Shown here piece after piece: positions 17,601-29,177 of a DNA stretch of 64,000 nucleotides. Origin of the DNA: Alcaligenaceae bacterium SAGV5 (GTDB lineage Bacteria > Pseudomonadota > Gammaproteobacteria > Burkholderiales > Burkholderiaceae_B). Position 1 is the stretch's first letter. The number at the start of each line of letters is the position of its first letter. The translations under genes and the position numbers were made by a program. The DNA lies in NCBI GenBank assembly GCA_009360345.1, contig SPDP01000004.1:364188-428187 (forward strand). Reading direction: 5' to 3'. A model generated the notes under the pieces. The model did no database searches. It had not been told where the DNA came from and worked only from the letters and a program-made list of their open reading frames with translations.

Positions 17601-17630
17601 TTGACGCAAAAATATTTTAAGTATGAAATA
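17601..17630 (+). promoter_or_regulatory. promoter of the aromatic operon with overlapping inverted repeat
   Basis: TTGACG (17601-17606), 17-bp spacer, TGAAAT (17624-17629). Over it lies TATTTTAAGTATGAAATA (17613-17630), an 18-bp imperfect palindrome with 5-bp arms TATTT/AAATA. Its size and AT-richness fit a MarR-type operator, and a MarR gene is the third gene of the operon. Such a protein would block the promoter until a CoA ester binds (family knowledge; ligand inferred). Confidence 0.6.
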
Positions 17631-17704
17631 ATAACCACCAGGCAGGCGGTTCCGTGCGTTCCGCGGCCACTTTCCCAGCCATCGATCCGCCCTGCGGAGG
17701 ACTC

Positions 17705-20098
<2,394 letters not shown>

Positions 20099-20106
20099 GA
20101 ACGGGA

Positions 20107-20176
20107 CCACCCCCTACGCCCTTCGGGCGCCCCCTCAAGGGGGCGGCACTGGCGGACCGGCAAAGCCGGATCCGCG
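20107..20176. repeat. three tandem hairpins, REP-like dispersed repeat
   Basis: Three adjacent hairpins: CGCCC/GGGCG (20117-20129), GCCCCCT/AGGGGGC (20129-20144) and GCGGACCGGC with GCCGGATCCGC (20152-20175, one bulge). They sit inside the operon between the fusion enzyme and the SDR. The style is that of short palindromic intergenic elements of this bacterial group. They may stabilise the upstream mRNA or weaken downstream expression. Confidence 0.7.
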
Positions 20177-20225
20177 GTGCCCTGGGTCTGGGCATGAGTC
20201 ATACGATGGAGTGGTGACATAGCTC

Positions 20226-20999
20226 ATGGATCAATTGAACGGAAAGCATGCGCTGGTGACCGGCGGAGCGCGGGGCATCGGCCTTGCCGTCGCGCGCGGG
20301 TTGCTGCGCCACGGCGCGGCGGTCACGCTGACAGGTCGCGACGCGGCGGCGCTGGATGCCGCGGTCGCCGCGCTGGCGCCGCTGGGCACTGTGCGCAAGG
20401 CGCGGATGGATGTGGCCGATCCGGTCTCTGTCGAGCAGGGCATGGCCGAGGCGGTGCGCGCGGCGGGCCGTATCGACATCCTCGTCAACAACGCCGGCCA
20501 GGCGGAATCGGCGTCCGTGGGCAAGACCGACGACGCCCTGTGGGCGCGCATGCTGGCGGTCAACCTGAGCGGCACCTTCTATTGTTCGCGCGCGGTGCTG
20601 CCCGGCATGCTGGAGGCCGGCTGGGGGCGCATCGTCAACGTGGCCAGCACCGCCGGCCTGATCGGCTATACCTACACGGCGGCCTATTGCGCCTCCAAGC
20701 ACGGCGTCGTCGGACTGACGCGCGCGATGGCGCTGGAGGTCGCCACCAAGGGTGTTACGGTCAACGCCGTCTGCCCCGGATTCACTGAAACCGACCTGGG
20801 CCGCGAGGCCATCGCCAATATCTCCGCCCGCACCGGCCGCAGCCAGGCCGAGGCCACGGCGGCGCTGGCCGCGTTCAATCCGCAGAAACGGCTGGTGCAG
20901 CCCGACGAAGTGGCCCATGCCGCCGTCTGGCTGTGCCTGCCGGCCTCGGCCGCGATGAACGGCCAGGCCATCGCGGTCGCGGGCGGCGAAGTCACTTGA
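20226..20999 (+). CDS. SDR-family oxidoreductase (3-hydroxyacyl-CoA dehydrogenase type)
   Basis: 257-residue classical short-chain dehydrogenase: TGGARGIG cofactor motif (residues 13-20), NNAG (about 87-90), catalytic Ser in NVASTAG and the YCASK motif. The C-terminal AVAGGEVT is usual for the family. In this operon it most likely oxidises a 3-hydroxyacyl-CoA or alicyclic alcohol formed after ring reduction (inference). It is followed by the MarR gene after 10 bases. Confidence 0.85.
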   Translation: MDQLNGKHALVTGGARGIGLAVARGLLRHGAAVTLTGRDAAALDAAVAALAPLGTVRKARMDVADPVSVEQGMAEAVRAAGRIDILVNNAGQAESASVGKTDDALWARMLAVNLSGTFYCSRAVLPGMLEAGWGRIVNVASTAGLIGYTYTAAYCASKHGVVGLTRAMALEVATKGVTVNAVCPGFTETDLGREAIANISARTGRSQAEATAALAAFNPQKRLVQPDEVAHAAVWLCLPASAAMNGQAIAVAGGEVT

Positions 21000-21009
21000 A
21001 GGAGCAACG

Positions 21010-21552
21010 ATGGCTCGCAAGCCCATCGACGAGACGAACGGCACCGGCGCGGGGCGCGACCCCGCGCCGGTGCTCGACCTGGAAGCCCGGCTGACCGAGG
21101 ACCATCATCAGTCGCTGGTGCTGTGGTTGCGCATGTTGTCCTGCACGGTGCGCGTCGAGACCGAGATCCGGTCGCGGCTGCGCGCCGATTTCGGCATCAC
21201 GCTGCCGCGTTTCGACCTCATGGCGCAGCTCGAGCGGCATCCCGAGGGATTGCGCATGGGCGAGTTGTCGCAGCGGATGATGGTGACCGGCGGCAATGTC
21301 ACCGGCATCACCGACCAGCTGGAGGAAGAAAAACTGGTGGTGCGCGAGCCCTCGCCCGAGGATCGGCGCGCTTTCGTGGTCAAGCTCACGCCGTCCGGTC
21401 GCAAGGCCTTCGCGAAGATGGCGGCCGTGCACGAGCAGTGGATCGTCGAGCTGTTTTCGACCCTGCCCGCGGCCTCCAAGGACACGCTGATCGAACTGCT
21501 GTCGCAATTGAAACAGGGGCTGACCGACCGGTTGCCCGCCGAACGCAAATAG
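21010..21552 (+). CDS. MarR-family transcriptional regulator
   Basis: 180 residues. Winged helix-turn-helix typical of MarR: ITLPRFDLMAQLERHPEGLRM, then LSQRMMVTGGNVTGITDQLEEEKLV with the wing SPEDRRAFVVKLTPSGR. AAGGAG precedes the ATG. Position inside the operon and the palindrome over the operon promoter suggest autoregulated repression relieved by an aromatic CoA ester, as for related MarR regulators of aromatic CoA pathways. The ligand is inferred. Confidence 0.87.
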   Translation: MARKPIDETNGTGAGRDPAPVLDLEARLTEDHHQSLVLWLRMLSCTVRVETEIRSRLRADFGITLPRFDLMAQLERHPEGLRMGELSQRMMVTGGNVTGITDQLEEEKLVVREPSPEDRRAFVVKLTPSGRKAFAKMAAVHEQWIVELFSTLPAASKDTLIELLSQLKQGLTDRLPAERK

Positions 21553-21560
21553 AACGGGGG

Positions 21561-22424
<864 letters not shown>

Positions 22425-22425
22425 A

Positions 22426-23613
22426 GTGAGCGACGCATCGAATTCGAGCAGGGCGCAGCACCTGGCCTGGCCGTTCTTCGAACTGCGGCACCAGGAACTG
22501 GTGGCGGAACTGGATCCCTGGGCGGCTCGGCGGGTGGCGCATGCGCATGGCGGGGATACCGATGCGACGTGCCGGGAACTGGTGCGCGTGCTGGGCGAGG
22601 ATGGCTGGCTGCGATATGCCGTGGCGGGGCTGGCGCATGGCGGGTTGACCGATGCCATCGACACGCGCGCCGTCTGCCTGATCCGCGAGACGCTGGCCTA
22701 TCACGACGGGTTGGCGGATTTCTCCTTCGCCATGCAGGGCCTGGGATCGGGCGCGATCAGTTTGTTCGGGACGGACGAGCAGCGCGCGGGCTATCTGCCG
22801 CGGGTGGCGTCCGGCCGGGCCATCGCCGCCTTCGCGCTGTCCGAACCCGAGGCGGGCTCGGACGTGGCCGCCATGGCCTGCGCGGCCACGCCGGACGGTT
22901 CGCACTACGTGCTGAACGGCAGCAAGACCTGGATTTCGAACGGCGGCATCGCCGATTTCTATGTGGTGTTCGTGCGGACCGGCGAGGCGCCAGGGGCACG
23001 CGGCATCACCGCGCTGGTGGTCGATGCCGATACCCCCGGGCTGGAGATCGCCGAACGCATCGACGTGATCGCGCCGCATCCGCTGGCGCGGTTGCGTTTC
23101 GACGGCTGCCGCGTGCCGGTGTCCCGGCGGCTGGGCGAGCCGGGGCAGGGCTTCAAGGTCGCGATGGCCACGCTGGACGTCTTTCGCACCTCGGTGGCGG
23201 CCGCGGCGCTGGGCTTCGCCCGCCGGGCCCTGGACGAGGCGCTGGCGCGCGCCACTTCGCGCCGCATGTTCGGCCAGACGCTGGCCGATTTCCAATTGAC
23301 CCAGGCGAAGCTGGCCGACATGGCCACCGGCGTCGACGCCGCGGCGCTTTTGACCTACCGGGCGGCGTGGATGCGCGACGGCGGGGCGCGCATCACGAAG
23401 GAAGCGGCGATGGCCAAGATGAGCGCCACCGAGACCGCGCAGCGGGTGATCGATGCGGCGGTGCAGATGTTCGGCGGGCAGGGCGTGGTCAGCGGCGAGA
23501 CGGTCGAACGCTTGTATCGCGAGATCCGCGCGCTGCGCATCTATGAAGGCGCCACCGAAGTCCAGCAACTGATCATCGGCCGCGAACTGCTGCGAGCGGC
23601 GGGCGCGGCCTGA
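22426..23613 (+). CDS. acyl-CoA dehydrogenase
   Basis: 395-residue FAD acyl-CoA dehydrogenase. Motifs: AFALSEPEAGSDVAAM, LNGSKTWISNGGIADFYVV, RRMFGQTLADFQLTQAKLADM, and the C-terminal IYEGATEVQQLIIGRELL whose Glu (about residue 373) occupies the catalytic-base position of medium-chain enzymes. It starts with GTG one base after the preceding stop. It would dehydrogenate an alicyclic or open-chain CoA thioester, passing electrons to ETF. Confidence 0.9.
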   Translation: MSDASNSSRAQHLAWPFFELRHQELVAELDPWAARRVAHAHGGDTDATCRELVRVLGEDGWLRYAVAGLAHGGLTDAIDTRAVCLIRETLAYHDGLADFSFAMQGLGSGAISLFGTDEQRAGYLPRVASGRAIAAFALSEPEAGSDVAAMACAATPDGSHYVLNGSKTWISNGGIADFYVVFVRTGEAPGARGITALVVDADTPGLEIAERIDVIAPHPLARLRFDGCRVPVSRRLGEPGQGFKVAMATLDVFRTSVAAAALGFARRALDEALARATSRRMFGQTLADFQLTQAKLADMATGVDAAALLTYRAAWMRDGGARITKEAAMAKMSATETAQRVIDAAVQMFGGQGVVSGETVERLYREIRALRIYEGATEVQQLIIGRELLRAAGAA

Positions 23614-23633
23614 AGAACGAGAAAGGAGAACCC

Positions 23634-24038
23634 ATGGCATCGAACATCGAGACCCTGCAGCCGGCCGGATGGCCCCGCCCCCGCGGCTACAGCAACGGCC
23701 TGGCGGCCCGCGGCAAGCAGATCTTCATCAGCGGGATGATAGGCTGGGAGCCCGACGGCGTGTTCCGCGCCAAGGACTTCGCCGGCCAGGTCCGGCAGGC
23801 GCTGGCCAACATCGTCGAGGTGCTGGCCGAGGCCGGCGCGGGGCCGGAGCACATCGTGCGCATGACCTGGTACGTGCTGGACAAGCGGGTCTACGTCGCG
23901 TCCTATGAGGACATCGGCAAGGCCTATCGCGAGATCATCGGCCGCCATTTTCCCGCCATGACGGCGGTGCAGGTGGCCGGCCTGGTCGAGGACGAGGCCC
24001 AGGTCGAGATCGAGGTGACCGCGGTCATTCCGGATTGA
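23634..24038 (+). CDS. RidA (YjgF/YER057c/UK114) family protein lacking the catalytic Arg
   Basis: 134 residues, AAAGGAG before the ATG. The family core is seen (GLAARGKQIFISGMIGW, AGAGPEHIVRMTWYVLD, VEIEVTAVIP). In enzymatically active RidA the motif FPAR carries the imine-binding Arg; here it reads FPAM, so the archetypal imine hydrolysis is not expected. Rid-fold proteins without that Arg include many aromatic-pathway members, and 2-aminomuconate deaminase belongs to the wider superfamily. Last clear gene of the operon. Confidence 0.85.
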   Translation: MASNIETLQPAGWPRPRGYSNGLAARGKQIFISGMIGWEPDGVFRAKDFAGQVRQALANIVEVLAEAGAGPEHIVRMTWYVLDKRVYVASYEDIGKAYREIIGRHFPAMTAVQVAGLVEDEAQVEIEVTAVIPD

Positions 24039-24115
24039 CCGTATTCCCGGTCGCGCGGCGCGGGGGGGATGGGTATCATTTCATGCATGGACATTCGCAG
24101 ATACGGAGAACCATC

Positions 24116-24316
24116 GTGAAAGATGCCCCCCACAGCCTCAAGTCCGGGTACTACTGGTACTTCATCGACACCGATCCGCCGTCGGTCATCCATATCCACG
24201 ACACGGGCGCGGCCAGCCTGATGGGGACCGACTACGAGGTGCCGCCCGAAGACGTGGCGGAAATGCTCAAGCGCGGCGAAACCTTCGTCTGGATCGATCC
24301 GCCGCTGGTGCCCTAG
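24116..24316 (+). CDS. small protein of unknown function
   Basis: 66 residues from a GTG start preceded by GGAGA (VKDAPHSLKSGYYWYFIDTD). The frame opens earlier at ATG 24035, overlapping ridA by 4 bases, but residues upstream of the GTG look non-conserved. Contains several aromatic and acidic residues and the ending LKRGETFVWIDPP. No membrane segment. Function unknown; it may be a single-gene unit or an operon tail. Confidence 0.5.
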   Translation: MKDAPHSLKSGYYWYFIDTDPPSVIHIHDTGAASLMGTDYEVPPEDVAEMLKRGETFVWIDPPLVP

Positions 24317-24341
24317 CGGCTGGCGTCGGCGGCCGCGCGGG

Positions 24342-24647
24342 TCAATGCCATTCGCCGGCCTCGACGAAGATGTGCCGGCTGGCTTCCAGCAGTTCGGCGC
24401 GGGGCGCTCCCAGCTTGATGGCTTCGCCCACCTGCAGCGGCACGTACTTGGTGGCGGACACCAGCACCGGCTGTCCGGCCGGCTGGCCCGGCCAGGTCAG
24501 GGCCAGGCAATGCGGGTGATGCGGCTTCTCGCCTTCGTACTTGGCAACCACCACGCCGCTGCGCAGCTCGATGGCGGTGCCGGCATGATGGTCGATCTCG
24601 AACTGCGGCAGACCGCCCAGGAACCTGATGTAGGGATGCAGCGCCAT
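24342..24647 (-). CDS. small protein of unknown function
   Basis: 101 residues, soluble, with five histidines in two clusters (IDHHAG, KPHHPHCLAL). The sequence looks like a compact beta-rich domain (GVVVAKYEGEK, VLVSATKYVPLQVGEAIKLG). It lies 26 bases from the convergent small gene and 85 bases after the Bug gene stop. No family recognised. Confidence 0.55.
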   Translation of the reverse strand: MALHPYIRFLGGLPQFEIDHHAGTAIELRSGVVVAKYEGEKPHHPHCLALTWPGQPAGQPVLVSATKYVPLQVGEAIKLGAPRAELLEASRHIFVEAGEWH

Positions 24648-24732
24648 CGTCGTCTCCCCCGCGTGCCGGGTGAGGCTATCCTACTTCAACGGGGGATTTC
24701 GTCCAATGCCCGCGCGGCAGCGCGGGCCGGCA

Positions 24733-25698
24733 TCAGTCCTGCGCGCTGAAACCGGTCTGGGCCACGATATCGCGCCAGCGCGCGATTTCGCTCAAGGTGT
24801 AGCGGTCCAGTGCTTCGTGCCCGGCGAAGGCCGGATTCACGCCCTGTTCCACCAGCTTGCGCTGGACGTCGGGATCCTTCATCACCTGGCCCACGGCGGC
24901 TTCCAGCTTGTCCACCACGGCGGGGGGCGTGCCCCGGGGCGCGTACAGGCCGTACCAGCCGGTGGCGTTCACGTCGGGATAGCCGGCCTCGGTCATGGTC
25001 GGGATGGTGGGGGCGGCCGGCTGCCTTTGCTTCCCGGTCACGGCCAGGATCTTCAGTTTGCCGCCCTGGGCCAGTTGCTGGGCGACCTGCAGGACGACGA
25101 AGCCGAACTGCACTTGGCCGCCGACGAGGTCGGTCACCAGCGGCGCCGAACCCTTGTAGGGCACGTGCTGCATGTCCAGTTGCGCCTTGCGGTTGAACAT
25201 GTCGCCCGCGAACTGCGACGGCGAGGCGGCGCCGAACGATCCATACGAATACTTGCCGCGTCCGGCCTGGAGCCAGGACACGAGCTCTCCTAGGGATCCC
25301 GCGGGCACGCTGGCCGGGGTGGCCAGGGCCAGCTCGAAATCCACCAGCCGCGCCACGGCGGTGAAGTCCTTGACGGGATCGTAGGGCAATTTCTTGAAGG
25401 TGACGGGATTGACCGCCATGGTCTGGGCAAAGCCCATCAGCAGCGTATAGCCGTCGGCCGGGGCCTTGGCGGCGGCGGCCGAGCCGATGAACCCGTTGGC
25501 GCCCGCCTTGTTCTCGATGATGATGGGCTGCCCCAGTTGGGCGCGCAGCTTGTCGGCGATCATGCGGGCGACGACGTCGGGCGTGCCGCCCGCCGGACCT
25601 GGCACCACCAGTGTGACGGGGCGGGAAGGGTAGGTGTCGGCCTGCGCGGCGAACGCCGGCAGCAGGCAGGAAAACGTCAGGATGGCGTGGCGTAGCAT
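24733..25698 (-). CDS. Bug-family tripartite tricarboxylate transporter receptor
   Basis: 321-residue periplasmic binding protein (TctC/Bug family). The signal peptide MLRHAILTFSCLLPAFAAQA is followed by the family start YPSRPVTLVVPGPAGGTPDVVARMIA, then IIENKAGANGFIGS and DGYTLLMGF. These receptors bind carboxylates or related small acids; the membrane partners TctA/TctB are not nearby, which is common for Bug proteins. ATG 25698 was preferred to 25722 because it begins the signal peptide. Divergent from the peptide-type ABC transporter operon. Confidence 0.9.
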   Translation of the reverse strand: MLRHAILTFSCLLPAFAAQADTYPSRPVTLVVPGPAGGTPDVVARMIADKLRAQLGQPIIIENKAGANGFIGSAAAAKAPADGYTLLMGFAQTMAVNPVTFKKLPYDPVKDFTAVARLVDFELALATPASVPAGSLGELVSWLQAGRGKYSYGSFGAASPSQFAGDMFNRKAQLDMQHVPYKGSAPLVTDLVGGQVQFGFVVLQVAQQLAQGGKLKILAVTGKQRQPAAPTIPTMTEAGYPDVNATGWYGLYAPRGTPPAVVDKLEAAVGQVMKDPDVQRKLVEQGVNPAFAGHEALDRYTLSEIARWRDIVAQTGFSAQD

Positions 25699-25901
25699 GA
25701 TTTCCCTCGTTGCTGCGAACATTTCATCCTAAGGGTGAAAGCACTGGACCGGGTAATGAAAATCCCCGGCCGGGATATGCCGATTGCCTATACCAGCGTA
25801 CGCGCCACCCGGAGTTTCGGGGTATTCCTTAGCGAAAGCGGTGTGGGTAGCGGTATGGTTTTTGCTATCCTCGGAAGGATGCTACTCCGGGGAGGTGGTC
25901 G

Positions 25902-28199
25902 ATGCGCCTGACGCGCGCTGAGGGTTTGAGACAGGGCGCACAGGGCGCGGGCGGTTGGGCCAGAAAATTCCTGCTGGCGGTGGCGGCGGTCGTCGCGGCG
26001 GGCTGCTCTCCGGGCGGGCCCGACGGCGGTACGCCGCTGAACAGCCCCTATGCGGCCGGCGCCGAGCGCGAGAACGTCATGTATACCGCGTTCACGCAGC
26101 GCTCGCCCAAGTACCTGGACCCGGCCAGTTCCTATTCGGTCGACGAAACCCCCTACACCTATCAGATCTACGAGCCGCTCTACGGCTACGACTATCTGAA
26201 ACGGCCCTACCAGCTCGTGCCGCGGGCGGCCGTCCGGGTGGTCGATCCGGTCTACCTGGACGCGCAGGGTAACCGCCTGCCGGACAGCGTGCCGGGCGAA
26301 CAGGTGGTGCAAAGCGTCTACGACATCCCGATCAAGCCCGGCATCCGGTACCAGCCGCACCCCGCGTTCGCGGTGGACGAGGCCGGCCGGGACGTGTACC
26401 GGCACCTGGTCCCGGCGGACCTGGAAGGCAAGTACGCCATCCCGGACTTCCCCCGCACCGGTTCGCGCGAGCTGACCGCCGACGACTACGTCTACGGCAT
26501 CCGCCGCCTGGCCACCACCCGCGTGGTCTCGCCCATCTACGCGCACATGACCGACTACATCGTCGGTTTCAAGGAATACGGCGACCGCATCCGCGCCGCC
26601 GACGCCGAGCTGCGCAAGGGGCTGGCACCGACCACGCGCGACCTGCCGTGGCTGGACTTCCGCCAATATGCCTTCGAAGGCGTGGAGGCGCTGGACCCCC
26701 ACACGCTGCGCATACGGATCAAGGGCAAGTACCCGCAGTTCAAGTACTGGCTGGCGATGACCTTCTTCTCGCCCATCCCCTGGGAAGCGGACCAGTTCTA
26801 CAGCCAGGCCGGCATGACCGAGCGCAACCTGACCCTGAACTACTGGCCGGTGGGGACGGGGCCCTACATGTTGACGGAGTACCGCGAGAACCGCCGCCAC
26901 GTGCTGTCGCGCAATCCCAATTTCCGTGGCGATCCCTATCCCTGCGAGGGCACGGACGAGGACCGCGCCGCCGGCCTGCTCCAGGACTGCGGCAAGCCCA
27001 CTCCCTTCATCGACCGCATCGTCTTCAACATCGAGAAGGAAAGCGTGCCGCTGCAGGGCAAGTTCCTGCAGGGCTACTATGACGTGCCCCAGGCCGAGCG
27101 TGGCGAGTACGGCGTGGCCTATCTGGTGGCGGCGGGCGACTCCAAGGAGAAGGCGGCGCTGTACGCCGAGCGCGGGCTGAAGCTGCCGACCACGGTCGAG
27201 ACGCAGAACTGGTACATGGGCTTCAACTGGCTGGATCCGGTGGTGGGCAAGGGCGACAACCCCGCCCAGGAAGCGCGCAACCGCAAGCTGCGCCAGGCCA
27301 TCAGCATCGCGGTGGACTGGGAAGAGTACGTCACCATCTTCGAGAACAGCCAGGCGCAGGTCGCGCACGGACCGCTGCCGCCGGGCCTGCTGGGCTACCG
27401 CGATCCGCCCGCCGGCGCCAACCCGGTGGTCTACGACATCGCCGGCGACAAGGTGACCCGCAAGCCGCTGGCCGAGGCCCAGCGGCTGCTGGCCGAAGCC
27501 GGCTACCCCGACGGCCGCAACGCGCAGACCGGCCAGCCCCTGGTCCTGAACTACGACGCGATGGGCGGCGTGTCGCCCGGCGCGCGCTCGCAATTCGACT
27601 GGCTGCAGCGTCAGTTCGGCAAACTGGGCATCCAGCTCGAAGTCCGTTCCACCGACTACAACCGCTTCCAGGACAAGATGCGGCGCGGCGTGGCGCAGAT
27701 CTTCATGTGGGGCTGGAACGCCGACTATCCCGACGCCGAGAACTTCCTGTTCCTGCTCTACGGCCCGAACGGCAAGGCGAAGGAAGGGGGCGAGAACGCC
27801 TCGAACTACGTCAATCCCGAGTTCGACAAGCTGTTCGAGCGCATGAAGTACCTCGACGACGGGCCCGAGAAGGAAGCCCTGATCGCCCGCATGGTCGCCA
27901 TCGTGCAGACCGATGCGGCATGGATGTTCGGCTACTTTCCCAAGTCCGGGGGCGCCTACCAGCAATGGGTGGGCAACGGCAAGCCGACCCAGATGATACG
28001 GAACAACCTGCAGTTCATGAAAATCGATGCCGCCCTGCGGACCCGCAAGATCGCCGAGTGGAACCAGCCGGTCTGGTGGCCGGTGGCGCTGGCGGTGCTG
28101 CTGCTGGTCCTTCTGGCCGTGCCCGCGTGGCGCATGGTGCGGCGCCGCGACCGCGCCGTGGCCGTCCATACCGACCGTTCCCCGGGAGATGCGGCATGA
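25902..28199 (+). CDS. family-5 ABC transporter solute-binding lipoprotein with C-terminal membrane anchor
   Basis: 765 residues, longer than usual peptide-binding proteins (about 520-600). The N-terminus has a lipobox VAAGC (Cys about 36). The SBP_bac_5 core includes LRQAISIAVDWEEY, GWNADYPDAENFLFLLYGPN and ITVGTGPY-like VGTGPYMLTEY. Unusually, the C-terminus ends in a membrane helix (about residues 724-743) followed by a basic tail. Binds peptides or similar solutes in the periplasm. First gene of a four-gene importer operon; ATG follows GGGGAGGTG. Confidence 0.85.
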   Translation: MRLTRAEGLRQGAQGAGGWARKFLLAVAAVVAAGCSPGGPDGGTPLNSPYAAGAERENVMYTAFTQRSPKYLDPASSYSVDETPYTYQIYEPLYGYDYLKRPYQLVPRAAVRVVDPVYLDAQGNRLPDSVPGEQVVQSVYDIPIKPGIRYQPHPAFAVDEAGRDVYRHLVPADLEGKYAIPDFPRTGSRELTADDYVYGIRRLATTRVVSPIYAHMTDYIVGFKEYGDRIRAADAELRKGLAPTTRDLPWLDFRQYAFEGVEALDPHTLRIRIKGKYPQFKYWLAMTFFSPIPWEADQFYSQAGMTERNLTLNYWPVGTGPYMLTEYRENRRHVLSRNPNFRGDPYPCEGTDEDRAAGLLQDCGKPTPFIDRIVFNIEKESVPLQGKFLQGYYDVPQAERGEYGVAYLVAAGDSKEKAALYAERGLKLPTTVETQNWYMGFNWLDPVVGKGDNPAQEARNRKLRQAISIAVDWEEYVTIFENSQAQVAHGPLPPGLLGYRDPPAGANPVVYDIAGDKVTRKPLAEAQRLLAEAGYPDGRNAQTGQPLVLNYDAMGGVSPGARSQFDWLQRQFGKLGIQLEVRSTDYNRFQDKMRRGVAQIFMWGWNADYPDAENFLFLLYGPNGKAKEGGENASNYVNPEFDKLFERMKYLDDGPEKEALIARMVAIVQTDAAWMFGYFPKSGGAYQQWVGNGKPTQMIRNNLQFMKIDAALRTRKIAEWNQPVWWPVALAVLLLVLLAVPAWRMVRRRDRAVAVHTDRSPGDAA

Positions 28200-29173
28200 C
28201 CGCCTACATCGTGCGCCGGATCCTGTACGGGGTCCTGATCCTGATCGGCGTCAACCTGTTCACCTTCATGCTGTTTTTCGCGGTCAACACGCCGGACGAC
28301 ATGGCGCGCCTGTCCATAGGCGGGCGCCGGGTCACCGCCGACGCCATCGAGAAATGGAAGGTCGAGCGCGGCTATGACAAGCCGCTGCTGGTCAATGCCC
28401 AGGCCGAGGGCGCGCGGCGCTACACCGACACCATCTTCTTCGACCGCTCCGCCCGGCTGTTCGTGTTCGATTTCGGCGCCTCGGACGCCGGCCGGGACAT
28501 CGGCTACGAGATCCGGCAGCGGGTGGGACCCAGCCTGGCGCTGGCGGTGCCGACCTTCCTGCTGGGCCTGTTCGCCAGCGTGGCGTTCGCGCTGCTGCTG
28601 GTGTTCTTCCGCGGGACCTATCTCGACTTCTGGGGCGTGGTGCTGTGCGTGGCCATGCTTTCCATCTCGGCGCTGTTCTACATCATTGCCGGGCAGTATC
28701 TCTTTTCCAAGACCCTGAGGCTGGTCCCGCTGTCGGGCTTTGCCGGCGGCCTGGACGCCATGCGCTTCCTGGTGTTGCCCGTGCTGGTGGCCATCATCGC
28801 CAAGCTGGGGCCCGAGGCGCGCTTCTACCGCGCGCTGTTCCTGGAGGAAATCGGCAAGGACTATGTCCGCACGGCCCGCTCCAAGGGGCTGTCCGAGCGC
28901 CTGGTGCTGTTCCGCCACGTGCTGCGCAACGCCATGCTGCCCATCCTGACCAGCACCATCTCGGCCATTCCGCTGCTGTTCATGGGCAGCCTGATCGCCG
29001 AGTCCTTTTTCGGCATACCCGGGCTGGGCAGCTACACCATGGACGCCATCAACGCCCAGGACTTCGCCATCGTGCGCGCCATGGTGTTCATCGGTTCGGT
29101 GCTCTACATCATCGGCCTGATCCTGGCCGACATCTCCTACACGATCGCGGATCCGCGCGTGCGTTTCGAGTAA
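28196..29173 (+). CDS. ABC transporter permease (DppB/YejB type)
   Basis: 325 residues, six predicted membrane segments. The first is YIVRRILYGVLILIGVNLFT. The inner-membrane EAA-type loop for ATPase contact is EEIGKDYVRTARSKGLSERLVLFRHVLRNAMLP. The start overlaps the binding-protein stop (ATGA). The upstream extension of the frame to 27707 is a shadow of the binding-protein gene. Forms the translocation pore with the next permease. Confidence 0.9.
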   Translation: MTAYIVRRILYGVLILIGVNLFTFMLFFAVNTPDDMARLSIGGRRVTADAIEKWKVERGYDKPLLVNAQAEGARRYTDTIFFDRSARLFVFDFGASDAGRDIGYEIRQRVGPSLALAVPTFLLGLFASVAFALLLVFFRGTYLDFWGVVLCVAMLSISALFYIIAGQYLFSKTLRLVPLSGFAGGLDAMRFLVLPVLVAIIAKLGPEARFYRALFLEEIGKDYVRTARSKGLSERLVLFRHVLRNAMLPILTSTISAIPLLFMGSLIAESFFGIPGLGSYTMDAINAQDFAIVRAMVFIGSVLYIIGLILADISYTIADPRVRFE

Positions 29174-29177
29174 GAAC

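Noticed and set aside
15813..17609. A 598-codon minus-strand frame opposite the helicase
   Set aside because: Antisense shadow; all helicase motifs are on the plus strand and the minus translation has no recognisable domain.
25788..28169. A 793-codon open frame on the minus strand opposite the ABC binding-protein gene
   Set aside because: High GC gives long antisense frames; the translation is His/Arg/Gly/Val-rich without family motifs, while the plus strand has clear domains.
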